DNA of 64,000 bases from Rhodobacteraceae bacterium S2214 (GCA_025141675.1 CP081161.1:2845001-2909000); one strand, 5' to 3'. Positions 35,655-46,500 are shown, counted from the first letter of the stretch. A program made the numbers and translations. The notes: a model not told the origin generated them from the sequence alone.

Positions 35655-37634
35655 ATGTCTTTATCACTTGTTGACCATTTTTCGTACCAAACCCGTGTCG
35701 CTGTGCATGTAAACAATCGTGACGCGCTGAAACGACTTTTCGCGGCGATGATGATCATGACCGTCTGCTGGCTATTTGGTGATCAAAGGGCTGCAGTATT
35801 CTGGTCAGCCGTTATCGTCTGTTCTGAACTATTGGGACGAATCGTAAATCGCCGCGTTTCGTTAAACGGACCGCCGCTGCCCTTTGGCCTTTGTCTTGCA
35901 ATCTGGGCGGTCAATTGGCTGACGCTTTGGCCGATGCTTGTTCCTGCGGTCGTTCTCGCTGGGCATGGATCCGACGCATTGTTGGTCGCGAGTTTACTGT
36001 GGCTGTTTGGAATTCATGTTCATATTTCGAATTCCTATGCGGCGCTGCCATTCTTCAATTGGAGCTTAATGATCCCCGCATTTGCCATGACAGCGATCAT
36101 GTTTTGGCAAGCCTATATGGCCCCACCTATCGCATCGACATTGCTAGAATGGTGCGCGGCGACCGCAATGCTTTTGGTCTATGCGGGCAACACGCTTCAA
36201 ACGATGTCCGCGCAAAAAGACACGCTGGTGAAGTTGGCAGAAGCGCGCAAAGACGCTGACAAACGCCTGTCAGAGTTGGAATTTCTGACACGGCATGACC
36301 ACCTGACGGGTCTCATGAACAGACGCGCGTTCGAAGAAGCCGCGACAGCGTTATTGCCTAGGCGAAGCAATAGGGATCGCAACCAGCTCGGTTATTTTCT
36401 GATCGATTTGGATGGCTTCAAACCGATCAACGATAGCTACAGCCACAAAGCAGGTGACGCTGTTTTGGTGACGGTTGCAGAACGGTTAACCAAGTTTGTC
36501 GGTAACAGCGGGGTCGTCGCGAGATTGGGCGGAGACGAATTTGCGACCGCCATTTCAGGGGTCCGCAACGCGGCCCAGGCGATGCGGCTCGCCAACGAAA
36601 TTGCAACGCTCATTAAGCAACCGATCATGGTGGATCACAAACGTCTGGAAGTCGGCGCGAGCGTCGGCGTTGCGCTTACCACGTCGACGCAAGACAGTTT
36701 GGCAGGCATTGCTTCTGGCGCCGATCAAGCGATGTACAAGGCAAAAGGCGATCCCGGACAGGTGGCTTTTGTCTATGATAGGGACAGTTTTCCTGTGCGT
36801 GCATCGTTGGATGACCGCATCACCATCCTGCGTGCAATGCAAAAACAAAACATTGCCCCGTATTACCAGCCCAAGATCAATCTGGATACCGGCTTCATTG
36901 AAGGTTTCGAAGCGTTGTCCCGTTGGCGTCATCCAACACGCGGCATTCTTCTCCCCGGAAAATTTTTACCATATATCAATGAACTAGGGCTTCAAACTGA
37001 TTTTCTAATGCGGACGACCGGTCTGGTCTTGCAGCAAATCGAAGACTGGCTAGAGCTGGGTTTCGACCCCGGTGAAGTATCTGTCAATTTACCAGAAGTC
37101 ACGCTTGCAACGCTGTCAGGTCGGGCGGCGGTCATGGACCTTATCGAAAAATTTCCACGTGCGCGTGCAAAATTAACTTTTGAGGTCACCGAGGACGTTT
37201 TCATTGCGAGGTCCGGGAACCTCATCCAAGAATCCATCGCAGCGTTTCGACAGGCAGGAATCCGCATTTCGCTCGACGATTTTGGAACAGGATTCGCGTC
37301 GTTCAAACATTTACGCGAACTCGAATTTGACGAACTGAAGCTTGATACCGGTTTTGTGCGCGGGCTGGGTCATGACAAAGCCGCAGAAGTACTTGTCGCA
37401 GGGTTTCTTGGAATTGGTAAGGGGTTGGGTGTCAAGGTTATTGCCGAAGGCGTTGAAACCGAAACGCAACGAACGCTTCTACGCAAAATGGGGTGTTCTG
37501 TGTGCCAAGGGTTTTACTACAGTCCAGCGATGCCCAGCAAGGAGGCGCGCAATGCGCTATGGCGGCAGCACACCCTTGGCGTTCCTTTCACAAACACCCA
37601 AAAATCTGCGGAAGGGTCGGGTGACGCAGCTTAA
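35655..37634 (+). CDS. membrane GGDEF-EAL cyclic di-GMP enzyme
   Basis: A 659-residue protein. The first ~180 residues contain about five to six hydrophobic helices. A GGDEF domain follows (HDHLTGLMNRR, FLIDLDGFKPIND, RLGGDEF) without a clear RxxD inhibitory site. The EAL domain has the catalytic residues EALSRWRHP, FEVTED, DDFGTGFASF, ELKLD and VIAEGVET, so both synthesis and hydrolysis of c-di-GMP are possible on paper; which dominates cannot be read. The stop overlaps that of the convergent LysR gene (TTAA). Confidence 0.9.
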   Translation: MSLSLVDHFSYQTRVAVHVNNRDALKRLFAAMMIMTVCWLFGDQRAAVFWSAVIVCSELLGRIVNRRVSLNGPPLPFGLCLAIWAVNWLTLWPMLVPAVVLAGHGSDALLVASLLWLFGIHVHISNSYAALPFFNWSLMIPAFAMTAIMFWQAYMAPPIASTLLEWCAATAMLLVYAGNTLQTMSAQKDTLVKLAEARKDADKRLSELEFLTRHDHLTGLMNRRAFEEAATALLPRRSNRDRNQLGYFLIDLDGFKPINDSYSHKAGDAVLVTVAERLTKFVGNSGVVARLGGDEFATAISGVRNAAQAMRLANEIATLIKQPIMVDHKRLEVGASVGVALTTSTQDSLAGIASGADQAMYKAKGDPGQVAFVYDRDSFPVRASLDDRITILRAMQKQNIAPYYQPKINLDTGFIEGFEALSRWRHPTRGILLPGKFLPYINELGLQTDFLMRTTGLVLQQIEDWLELGFDPGEVSVNLPEVTLATLSGRAAVMDLIEKFPRARAKLTFEVTEDVFIARSGNLIQESIAAFRQAGIRISLDDFGTGFASFKHLRELEFDELKLDTGFVRGLGHDKAAEVLVAGFLGIGKGLGVKVIAEGVETETQRTLLRKMGCSVCQGFYYSPAMPSKEARNALWRQHTLGVPFTNTQKSAEGSGDAA

Positions 37635-38536
37635 TTGCGCTGCAATTTAACCGCTTCTTGTCGTGCTAGACGGATCAAATGCGACATGAACGGCAGACTT
37701 GTTTCTTCCGTCCGCGTCGCCGCATACAGGCGCCGCGTCACACCATTCTTTGTCAGAGGCAATGTGACATAATCGGAATTGTAACGCACCTGCCGCACGA
37801 CCCAGTCAGGCAGAACTGCAACCCCCCTATTCGAAGCAACCAACAGCAAAATGACGGCCGTCAATTCAACCTGTCTGATCGCCTTTGGCTCAACACCATT
37901 GGGAATAAGCAGTTGACTGAAAACATCTAAACGTTCGCGATCGACGGGATAGGTAATCAACGTTTCCCCTGCGAAATCAGACGCTTCTACAAACTTCTTT
38001 TGTGCCAAGGGATGATTGGACGCAGCCACGAAGACCGGTTCGTAGTCGAAAAGCGGCGTAAAATCTGTGCCTGGCAAATCTTCGGGATCGGAGGAAACAA
38101 CCAAATCCACTTCTTCTTTTCGCAAAGCAGGCAATGCGTCAAACGCAAGCCCCGGCCTAATATCGACATCAACGTCAGGCCACGCCTTGCGGAACTCTTC
38201 CAAAACAGGAAACAGCCATTCAAAGCAGGCATGACATTCAATCGCTATATGAAGACGTCCAGATTTACCCGCGATCAACCCTTCGAATTCTAACTCCAAC
38301 GCGGCGACTTGAGGCAATATGTTTTCAGCCGCAACGAGCAAACGCATCCCTGCCGCAGACAGCTTCAATGGCTTTGACCGCCGGACGAACAGCTCCACCC
38401 CAGCTTGATCCTCGATTCCCTTGATCTGATGGGATAAGGCCGACTGCGTTATGTTGAGCTGATCGGCTGCCCGCGCGAGACCGCCGGCATCGTGGATAGC
38501 TTTGATCGTGCGCAGGTGGCGGAACTCGATATGCAT
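37631..38536 (-). CDS. LysR-family regulator, MetR-like
   Basis: A 301-residue LysR protein with an N-terminal helix-turn-helix (GGLARAADQLNITQSALSHQIK) and a C-terminal effector-binding domain. It is divergent from metF across 92 bases, the classic MetR arrangement, so it probably senses homocysteine and controls metF and itself. The intergenic space carries two palindromes (38539-38551 and 38575-38602) that are candidate operators. Confidence 0.87.
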   Translation of the reverse strand: MHIEFRHLRTIKAIHDAGGLARAADQLNITQSALSHQIKGIEDQAGVELFVRRSKPLKLSAAGMRLLVAAENILPQVAALELEFEGLIAGKSGRLHIAIECHACFEWLFPVLEEFRKAWPDVDVDIRPGLAFDALPALRKEEVDLVVSSDPEDLPGTDFTPLFDYEPVFVAASNHPLAQKKFVEASDFAGETLITYPVDRERLDVFSQLLIPNGVEPKAIRQVELTAVILLLVASNRGVAVLPDWVVRQVRYNSDYVTLPLTKNGVTRRLYAATRTEETSLPFMSHLIRLARQEAVKLQRN

Positions 38537-38538
38537 TG

Positions 38539-38551
38539 TGAGTACAACTCA
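38539..38551. promoter_or_regulatory. TGAGT-ACA-ACTCA palindrome at the metR-type gene start
   Basis: Perfect 5-base arms two bases upstream of the regulator ATG. It shares the TGAG/CTCA core with the larger palindrome 24 bases away, as expected of a second, autoregulatory operator. Confidence 0.45.
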
Positions 38552-38574
38552 TCATCTTGGTGAAAGTTATGAAA

Positions 38575-38602
38575 TTGTCTCATGTACCGCAAAATGAGAC
38601 AA
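38575..38602. promoter_or_regulatory. long palindrome between the metR-type gene and metF, probable operator
   Basis: TTGTCTCAT and ATGAGACAA form perfect 9-base arms around a 10-base spacer, ending 26 bases before the metF start. Its position between a LysR gene and its presumed target fits a regulator-binding site overlapping the metF promoter. A 9-bp RNA hairpin is the alternative. Confidence 0.65.
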
Positions 38603-38628
38603 GCGATTAACCCAAAAGGATCCGTCTC

Positions 38629-39495
38629 ATGACTTTGCCAAATGTATCTTTCGAGTTCTTTCCGCCTAAATCACTTGCCGGTTCTTTCCGGCTTTGGGAC
38701 TGCGTCAACACGCTGGCCCCACTTGACCCTACATTTGTTTCAGTCACTTACGGGGCAGGCGGCACGACACGTCAACTGACCCACGATGCTGTCACCACGA
38801 TCCACAAAACGAGCGGCATGAATGTTGCCGCCCATTTGACATGCGTCGATGCAACGAAGGCAGAGACGCTGGAAATCGCGCAATCCTATGCCGACAACGG
38901 TGTGACCGATATTGTGGCCCTGCGGGGCGACGCGCCTCAAGGGGCTGAAAAATTTACGCCGCATCCGGAAGGATATGGCTCATCCATTGACCTAATCGTC
39001 GGGCTTGCGGAAACGGGTCTGTTCAACATCCGTGTCGGCGCCTACCCTGAAAAACATCCCGAAGCACGTGATCAAGCTGCTGATATTGCGTTCTTAAAAA
39101 GCAAATTCGACGCTGGTGCGACGTCAGCGATTACTCAGTTCTTTTTCGAAGCCGAAACATTTTTCCGGTTCCGCGATGCTTGTGTAAAAGCGGGCATAGA
39201 TGGGCCAATCATTCCGGGGATCTTGCCAATTGAAAACTGGTCAGGTGCCGAGAAATTCGCGCGGCGCTGCGGTACATCCATTCCGCAGGTCGTCAGCGAT
39301 GCATTCGCAAACGCGACACGCGACGGCACCGCAGATTTGCTTGCCACGGCCTTAGCGACCGAACTTTGTGATGATTTGCTGACGGGTGGCGTCGAAGATT
39401 TGCATTTTTACACGTTGAACCGCCCTGAATTGACGCGTGACGTCTGCCATGCTCTTGGCGTCACCCCGAAAGCGCAATTGCAAAACGTGGCCTGA
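38629..39495 (+). CDS. metF: 5,10-methylenetetrahydrofolate reductase
   Basis: A 288-residue flavoprotein that reduces methylene-THF to methyl-THF for methionine synthesis. The TIM-barrel start NVSFEFFPPKS, VTYGAGGTTRQ, AHLTCVD, DIVALRGDAPQG, and ITQFFFEAETFFRF are typical. AAAAGGA lies eight bases upstream of the start. It is divergent from the MetR-like gene with a strong palindrome in between. Confidence 0.95.
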   Translation: MTLPNVSFEFFPPKSLAGSFRLWDCVNTLAPLDPTFVSVTYGAGGTTRQLTHDAVTTIHKTSGMNVAAHLTCVDATKAETLEIAQSYADNGVTDIVALRGDAPQGAEKFTPHPEGYGSSIDLIVGLAETGLFNIRVGAYPEKHPEARDQAADIAFLKSKFDAGATSAITQFFFEAETFFRFRDACVKAGIDGPIIPGILPIENWSGAEKFARRCGTSIPQVVSDAFANATRDGTADLLATALATELCDDLLTGGVEDLHFYTLNRPELTRDVCHALGVTPKAQLQNVA

Positions 39496-39534
39496 CCCGA
39501 CAAGTTGCGGCAGAACCACCAAAGAGGATGCCGC

Positions 39535-40017
39535 ATGTTCACAGCTACGACACCAAATGATTTGCCGACACGTGATGAAACGTTGGCAATGTCAGGTTTA
39601 GAATTCATGCAAGGTGTCATCGCAGGGACCGTCGCCCGACCGCCAATTTCTGCGGTCCTGAACTATTCCTTGGATAGTGTCGAAGAGGGCAAAGTTGCGT
39701 TTCGTGGCACCCCCGAATTTGATCACACGAACCCGATGGGCACTGTCCATGGCGGGTGGTACGGAACCCTGCTGGACAGCTGTATGGCCTGCGCCGTGAT
39801 GACCAAGGTTCCGAAAGGGTCGATCTATACGACCCTAGAATACAAGGTAAATTTGACGCGCAATATTCCTCTCGGCACAGAAATCATTGCTATTGGCACG
39901 ATTGATCATGCAGGTCGGACGACCGGCGTGGCGAGCGGTGAAATTCGCGGCGTGCTCGACGGAAAGCTTTACGCAACCGGATCGACCACGTGCCTGATCA
40001 TGAAGATTGCGGACTAG
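39535..40017 (+). CDS. PaaI-type hot-dog thioesterase
   Basis: A 160-residue hot-dog protein with FDHTNPMGTVHGGWYGTLLDSC, which carries the HGG motif of PaaI/YbgC-like acyl-CoA thioesterases. The natural substrate is unknown. AGAGGA precedes the start. It is 39 bases downstream of metF and may be co-transcribed. Its 3' end overlaps the convergent DUF2235 gene by 20 bases. Confidence 0.85.
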   Translation: MFTATTPNDLPTRDETLAMSGLEFMQGVIAGTVARPPISAVLNYSLDSVEEGKVAFRGTPEFDHTNPMGTVHGGWYGTLLDSCMACAVMTKVPKGSIYTTLEYKVNLTRNIPLGTEIIAIGTIDHAGRTTGVASGEIRGVLDGKLYATGSTTCLIMKIAD

Positions 40018-41092
40018 CCCGTTCCGGTTGCGTTTGCTGAAAATCCCGAACGAACACTTTGCGGTACCGTGCAGGATCAACAGTGACGTGTAGGCGTTCG
40101 GATGGGTCCATGCCGACCAATCGCCGCCTACGCCCCCAAAACACCTTCCCCCAACCGCGCCAAGATCCAAAGGACGGCGCATTCACATCTGTTTCAAACC
40201 GCGCTCCCCAATCAGAAGGCAACGGCACACCGCACATTTCCAGTCGTTTCAACATCCAGACCAATGGAATGTTCGCCAGTGGTCGTGCTGGTGGGAAGAT
40301 CCCAATCTGACCACCGATGTCGCTATGTGCACCACGAAACCAAACCTGTTCCATGTTGCCTGTCCAGCCTGTCGGTGACGTCCAAAGCACCGGTGCGTAA
40401 GCTTCGCGCGTTTCATCAAGCGCAAGTGCATGGAACCCGTTGCGAACCTGTGGCCCAAGCGTGTGATTGTGAAACGGTTGAGCCGGATTCATCCAGCGCC
40501 AGATAATCGGAACCCGCATGCCCAGCGCTTTGACCGTATCCCAAACGGCGACCGCTTCGATGCTGGTCTCTGTACGGGGATGGCAATGCTCTGCCCGGAA
40601 CCGTTCCGCAAATTTACTGCGTCCGCCGGTTCGATAGTGGCGATAGGCGGTCCGGATGGTCCGGACCGTTGCGAAGTCGTTTTTCACGAGGCCTACAATT
40701 TCGATTACGCCAGCAAGGGACCGCACCGCATATGCACCACGTGAATATCCAATCAGGACGATTTTGTCGCCAAGTCGATATCGGGACGCAAGCACGCCAT
40801 AGGCCCGCTCGATTTGCTTATTGATGCCTTTGCCTGTCATGACATCCCATGTGCCGCGCCAATCGCGCCACTGGATACCAGCCTCGTAATGGACCGTCAG
40901 GTTTGCCTGATGCCCCACTTCGTTCAGCAACTTGTAAGTCATCCCAGCGTGGGTTTCGCAGCCGTCTTTCAGCGATGAAGCGGTCCCATCTAGAATGATC
41001 ACATGGGTCGCTTGCCCGCGATGACGCGGCTGTCCCTCAGCCGTCTGCGCCCGCGCACCAAATAACCCAAATATCCAATCACGCAGCTGCAC
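39998..41092 (-). CDS. DUF2235 family predicted alpha/beta hydrolase
   Basis: A 364-residue protein starting with HVIILDGTASSLKDG near residue 25, followed by the nucleophile elbow IGYSRGAYAVRSLAG (GxSxG) and RGAHSDIGG with the expected Asp/His. The family includes Tle-type phospholipases, but no type VI secretion genes are nearby. The GTG start has GAAGGAAAATA six bases upstream and overlaps the end of the CoxL-like gene by 14 bases, so they are co-translated. Confidence 0.83.
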   Translation of the reverse strand: MQLRDWIFGLFGARAQTAEGQPRHRGQATHVIILDGTASSLKDGCETHAGMTYKLLNEVGHQANLTVHYEAGIQWRDWRGTWDVMTGKGINKQIERAYGVLASRYRLGDKIVLIGYSRGAYAVRSLAGVIEIVGLVKNDFATVRTIRTAYRHYRTGGRSKFAERFRAEHCHPRTETSIEAVAVWDTVKALGMRVPIIWRWMNPAQPFHNHTLGPQVRNGFHALALDETREAYAPVLWTSPTGWTGNMEQVWFRGAHSDIGGQIGIFPPARPLANIPLVWMLKRLEMCGVPLPSDWGARFETDVNAPSFGSWRGWGKVFWGRRRRLVGMDPSERLHVTVDPARYRKVFVRDFQQTQPERASPQSS

Positions 41093-43379
41093 TATTTTCC
41101 TTCGCCTTCTGCAACATCGTCCAAATCCGGTGTGGTGTGAACGGCATCGTTGCGTCCCGCACACCTTGATCCCACAACGCATCGACAACCGCGTTAGTCA
41201 CTGCGGCCAACGCACCGACTGTGCCCGCTTCCCCACAGCCTTTCATGCCCATGGGGTTATATTTTGACGGTGTGCCTTGGGTCGCAAATTTAATCATGGG
41301 AACATCATCGGCCCGTGGCATGCCATAATCCATAAAACTTGCCGTGAGCAGTTGACCATAGTCATCAAAGACGACCCGTTCGGTAACGGCCTGTCCGATA
41401 CCCTGCGCAACACCGCCGTGCACCTGCCCCGCCACCAGCATAGGGTTGATAAGGTTACCAAAGTCATCAACGACGCTGTAGTTTGTCACCTCGAGCACGC
41501 CAGTTTCCGGATCAATTTCCACTTCCGCCACATGTGCCCCGTTCGGAAAGCTTCGATTTTCCAAGGTAATTGTCGCCGTGTGGGACAAAAGATCATCACG
41601 TCCCGCGTCACGGGCCATGTCCGCCACTTCAAGCATTGTAGGGGTCAGGTTCGACCCGGGAATGCGGAACCGTTCGTCATCAAAACTGATCTCAGTCGCG
41701 GGAACGCCTTCGATATCTGAAAGAAACGCAGCAAAAGCCGTCGTGATTTTCTCGACAGTCGCTAGCGTCGCCGTGTTTTGGACAGTCACAGACCGCGACC
41801 CGCCGGTCCCGCCACCCGTTGGAATAAGATCACTATCACCTTGGATCACGCGCACTTGATCCGCAGGAATGCCCGTTTGATCCGCAAGGAACTGCGCAAA
41901 GACTGTTTCGTGCCCCTGCCCGTTTGACTGCGTGCCAACGAAGATCAGCGCACCATCTTCCGCGAAGTCAACACGCGCCGTTTCGGTTGGCGCCCCAAGG
42001 ATGCTCTCGATGTAATAACAAAGGCCGTGACCACGCAGTTTGCCCTGCGCGGCAGACTTGGCCTTGCGCCCAGCGAAACCGGCAATATCTGCCTCGTCCC
42101 CAGCCCGCGTGAGCAGGTTCGCAAATTCGCCTACGTCATAAGTCACGCCTGTCGCCGTCGTGTATGGAAATTGATCGGGCGCAATGAAGTTCTTGCGCCG
42201 CAAATCCCACGCATCAATACCCAGCTGCCGCGCTGCTTCGTCCATGACACGCTCCAGCACAAAAATCGCTTCGGGTCGCCCAGCGCCGCGATAGGCATCA
42301 ACAGGCGTCGTGTTCGTATAAACCCCGATGGTGCGCATGTAGGCTGCTTGCACGTCATAGGTCCCCATCAGGACTTTCGAAAACAAATCCGTCTGGATGA
42401 ACTGCGCATAGCCGGAATTATAGGCCCCCAGATTGCAAACGCTATCAAGGTGATAACCCGTAATCTTGTAATCCGCATCCAAGGCTAGCGTCGCCGTTGT
42501 TGTCAGATCGCGGCCCGCATTGTCGGTCAGCATGGCCTCTGTCCGCTCCGACATCCACCGCACCGGCTTACCCAGCAAGCGTGCCGCATGCGCCACCACA
42601 ATCGTCTCGGGATACATCATGGCCTTCATCCCGAAACCACCGCCGGTGTCGGGGTTCGTGACGCGGATGTGCGATTTATCCATACCAAGGTGGTAGGCCA
42701 AATCAGACTTCGGCCCCCACACGCCTTGGCCGTTCACAGCAACATGCAACCGCTCGTCGGTTATCTCGGCAAAGCAGCCGCGTGGTTCCATCGACGCTGC
42801 AATGACGCGGTTGTCGGGGACATCGACGGTCACAACATGTGCCGCAGCATCTATCGCCGCTTTGGTTTCCGCCTCTGCGCCATTTCCATAGGTAAACGAC
42901 AGGTTCTGCGGGGCTTCCGGATGAATTTCGGCCCCACCAGTCGCAAGGTCGAGATGAACATCAAGATCGTCCAGCATCAGACCGATCATCTCAGCCGCAT
43001 CTTTCGCGGTCTCCACAGTGTCTGCAATCACCACTGCAATCGCTTCGCCCACATGACGCACGCGCCCTTTTGCCAACAACGGACGTGCGGGATCAGCAGC
43101 CTTGGTGCCATCAATGTTCTTGATGATCGAAGGCTTCATCGACAGTTTCACGCCAGCGGTTTCAAGGTCTTCAGCCGTCAGAACAAGTGCGACGCCATCA
43201 AGCGCACGTGCATCCGCAACATCAAGCTCGGAAATATCGGCATGGGCAGCATATGACCGTAGGAAAAACGCATGAAGCGCGCCCTCAGGTGCGATGTCTT
43301 CAATGTATCTGCCATGTCCCGTCAAGAACCGCAGATCCTCGACTCGTTTCACCGATTGGCTGCGACCGAATTTTTCCAT
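41079..43379 (-). CDS. CoxL form II-like molybdopterin-binding subunit (orphan)
   Basis: A 766-residue large subunit of the xanthine dehydrogenase/CO dehydrogenase family. The signature AYRGAGR marks the form II CoxL group, not the AYRCSFR loop of true CO dehydrogenase. Other motifs: GGGFGMKAMMYPE, SNGQGHETVFAQFLADQTG and the catalytic-Glu segment GCGEAGTVGALAAV. No coxM, coxS or maturation genes lie beside it; only the DUF2235 gene is coupled downstream. There is no export signal, so it is cytoplasmic. The substrate is unknown. Confidence 0.87.
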   Translation of the reverse strand: MEKFGRSQSVKRVEDLRFLTGHGRYIEDIAPEGALHAFFLRSYAAHADISELDVADARALDGVALVLTAEDLETAGVKLSMKPSIIKNIDGTKAADPARPLLAKGRVRHVGEAIAVVIADTVETAKDAAEMIGLMLDDLDVHLDLATGGAEIHPEAPQNLSFTYGNGAEAETKAAIDAAAHVVTVDVPDNRVIAASMEPRGCFAEITDERLHVAVNGQGVWGPKSDLAYHLGMDKSHIRVTNPDTGGGFGMKAMMYPETIVVAHAARLLGKPVRWMSERTEAMLTDNAGRDLTTTATLALDADYKITGYHLDSVCNLGAYNSGYAQFIQTDLFSKVLMGTYDVQAAYMRTIGVYTNTTPVDAYRGAGRPEAIFVLERVMDEAARQLGIDAWDLRRKNFIAPDQFPYTTATGVTYDVGEFANLLTRAGDEADIAGFAGRKAKSAAQGKLRGHGLCYYIESILGAPTETARVDFAEDGALIFVGTQSNGQGHETVFAQFLADQTGIPADQVRVIQGDSDLIPTGGGTGGSRSVTVQNTATLATVEKITTAFAAFLSDIEGVPATEISFDDERFRIPGSNLTPTMLEVADMARDAGRDDLLSHTATITLENRSFPNGAHVAEVEIDPETGVLEVTNYSVVDDFGNLINPMLVAGQVHGGVAQGIGQAVTERVVFDDYGQLLTASFMDYGMPRADDVPMIKFATQGTPSKYNPMGMKGCGEAGTVGALAAVTNAVVDALWDQGVRDATMPFTPHRIWTMLQKAKENSAAA

Positions 43380-43557
43380 GTTTGATCATCCTTCGAATGG
43401 CTTCCCGCATGATGACCTAGGCCGGACCAAGCCACAATGCCAGTGTGTTCAATCAATCCCGCGCAAGCCCGAAGGAACCGTTGATAACTTGGGCATTAGC
43501 CCTTTTCGCCCATCGCCCCTTTGGATAAGACGTGCCTAGGATAAAAGGACACCGATT

Positions 43558-46500
43558 ATGGCGATGGACAAGACATTCGACGCGAAATCCGCAGAAGCCC
43601 GCATCTACGCGGCGTGGGAAGCATCTGACGCATTCAAAGCTGGGGCCAACAAGTCCCGCGATGAAACCTTTACCATCATGATCCCACCGCCCAACGTCAC
43701 AGGTGTCCTGCACGTCGGTCACGCCTTCAACAACACGCTGCAAGATATTCTGATCCGTTGGAAACGCATGCAGGGTTACGATACGCTCTGGCAGCCCGGC
43801 CAAGACCACGCAGGCATCGCCACCCAGCTGATGGTCGAGAAAAAACTCGCTGCGGATGGCCTGCCAAAGCGCGCTGACATGGGGCGCGACGCATTCCTCG
43901 AAAAAGTCTGGGAATGGAAAGCGGAGTCTGGCGGCACGATTATTGAGCAGTTGAAGCGCCTCGGCGCGTCCTGCGATTGGTCCCGTAACGCTTTCACCAT
44001 GTCCGGCGCCCCGAATGCGCCCGAAGGCGAAGACGGCAATTTCCACGACGCCGTGATCAAGGTTTTCGTCAAAATGTACGAAGACGGGCTGATCTATCGC
44101 GGCAAACGTCTGGTCAACTGGGACCCCCATTTTGAAACCGCGATTTCCGATCTTGAGGTCGAGAATATCGAAGTCGACGGCCACATGTGGCACTTCAAAT
44201 ACCCGCTCGCGGGCGGTACGACCTATACCTACGTCGAGAAAGACGAAGACGGGAACGTCACACTGGAAGAAGAGCGCGACTACATCTCTATCGCCACCAC
44301 ACGCCCCGAAACCATGCTCGGCGACGGCGCGGTAGCTGTGCACCCATCCGACGAACGCTACGCCCCCATCGTTGGGATGCTCTGTGAAATTCCGGTCGGC
44401 CCCAAGGCGCAGCGCCGCCTGATCCCGATCATCACGGATGAATACCCGGACAAAGACTTCGGCTCTGGTGCGGTGAAAATCACCGGCGCGCATGACTTCA
44501 ACGACTACCAAGTCGCCAAACGCGGCGGCATCCCGATGTATTCCCTCATGGATACCAAAGGGGCGATGCGCGCAGACGGACGCTCTTACGCCGAAGAAGC
44601 TGCGACCGCGCAAGCCATCGCCAATGGTCAAGAAACCTTTGACGAAGCGAAAATCGCCGCGATGAACCTCGTGCCCGAAGAATACCGCGGCCTCGATCGG
44701 TTTGAGGCGCGCAAGAAGGTCGTGGCCGACATCACCGCCGAAGGACTTGCTATCATGACCGTCGCCAGTGATGCGCGGCTGGGCAAAGCTGCCGTCAAAG
44801 CCCCCCTTGCCCCCGAAGAAGGCGGCGAGGCGCGGACAGACGCAGACGAACTGGTCCCACTGGTCGAAGCCAAAAAGATCATGCAGCCGTTCGGCGACCG
44901 ATCAAAGGTCGTGATTGAACCTGCCCTGACCGACCAATGGTTCGTGGACACCGACAAGATCGTCGGGCCTGCGCTGGATGCGGTGAAGAACGGCGACGTG
45001 ACCATCATGCCTGAAAGCGGTGAGAAGGTGTTTTACCACTGGCTTGAAAACATCGAACCATGGTGCATCTCGCGGCAATTGTGGTGGGGACATCAGATCC
45101 CGGTTTGGTATGGGCCAGCAACTGCGACCGGTGCGATTGACGATGCTGGCGTAGTTCGGATCGACGCGTCCTACGAACCCGGCAACAACAAGGTTTTCTG
45201 TGCCGCAACTGAAGCCGAAATCGTCACAATGGCTGCTGCGCATTACGACCTACCGGTGCGCGTGTCGACGGACGAAGACGATATCTCCGATGGGGATGAA
45301 GTCGTATTATACCGCGACCCCGACGTCCTCGACACGTGGTTCTCCTCTGGCCTGTGGCCTTTCGGGACACTCGGCTGGCCCGAAAAGACTGACGAGCTGG
45401 CGAAATACTTCCCCGGCGATGTTCTTGTCACGGGCCAAGACATCCTGTTCTTCTGGGTTGCCCGCATGATGATGATGTCGCAAGCGATCGAAGGTGAAAA
45501 CCCGTTCCACACTGTCTACCTGCACCAACTCGTCCGCGACGAGAAGGGCGAGAAGATGTCGAAGACCAAAGGCAACGTTGTGGACCCCCTGGTGGTCGTC
45601 GACGAATTCGGGGCCGACGCCCTGCGCTTTACCATGGCGCAGATGGCGGCGATTGGCGGCGTACTGAAACTGTCCGAGGACCGGATCAAAGGCTACCGCA
45701 ACTTCGGTACCAAACTTTGGAACGCTTTCAGCTTTGCCGAACACTACGAGATCCCGAACCCCGGCGACGCACCGATGCCTGAGGTGTCCCAGACGCTCAA
45801 CAAATGGATCATCGGCGAGACGGCGAAGGTGCGCGAAACCGTGGACCAAGCGTTGACCGACTACCGGTTCAACGACGCGGCCAATGCGCTGTACGCCTTC
45901 ACATGGGGCAAGGTCTGCGACTGGTATCTGGAATTCTCTAAACCGATCCTACAGGGCGACGACGCAGCCGCGAAAGAGGAAACACAGAAAACCCTACGCT
46001 GGGTTCTCGACCAATGCTTGATCCTGCTGCACCCAATCAAACCGTTCATCACCGAAGAACTGTGGGGCCTCGCCGACAGCCGCGCCAAGATGTTGGTCCA
46101 TGCGGATTGGCCGACCTACAACACCGCTGATCTGGTGGACGCTGACGCAGATCGTGAGATGAACTGGGTGATCAACCTGATTGAATCCGTGCGGTCCAAC
46201 CGCGCTCAAGTTCACGTACCAGCAGGCGCAAAAGTACCGCTGTTGGTGCAAGGACTGGACGCCAAAGGCCAATCAGCTTGGGACAACAATCAGGTGTTGA
46301 TCCAACGGCTCGCGCGCATCGAAAGCCTTGAAGCGGTCACGGATTTCCCGAAAGGTTGCGTCACGATCCCGATGGACGGCGGCACCTTCGGCATTCCGCT
46401 GGAAGGGTTGATCGACGTGCCATCGGAAATCGCGCGTTTGGAAAAATCGCTAGGAAAATTGGGGAAAGAACTGGGCGGCCTACGTGGGCGCCTCAAGAAC

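Noticed and set aside
38537..38628. SAM riboswitch upstream of metF
   Set aside because: The 92-base space is filled by a simple palindrome pair typical of operators; the pseudoknot elements of SAM-I or SAM-II are not seen.
41079..43379. true CO dehydrogenase large subunit
   Set aside because: The active-site loop is AYRGAGR, not AYRCSFR, and no coxM/coxS or accessory genes are adjacent.
43453..44631. 392-codon minus-strand open frame
   Set aside because: It lies antisense to valS; the composition follows valS codon positions and no domain is recognisable.
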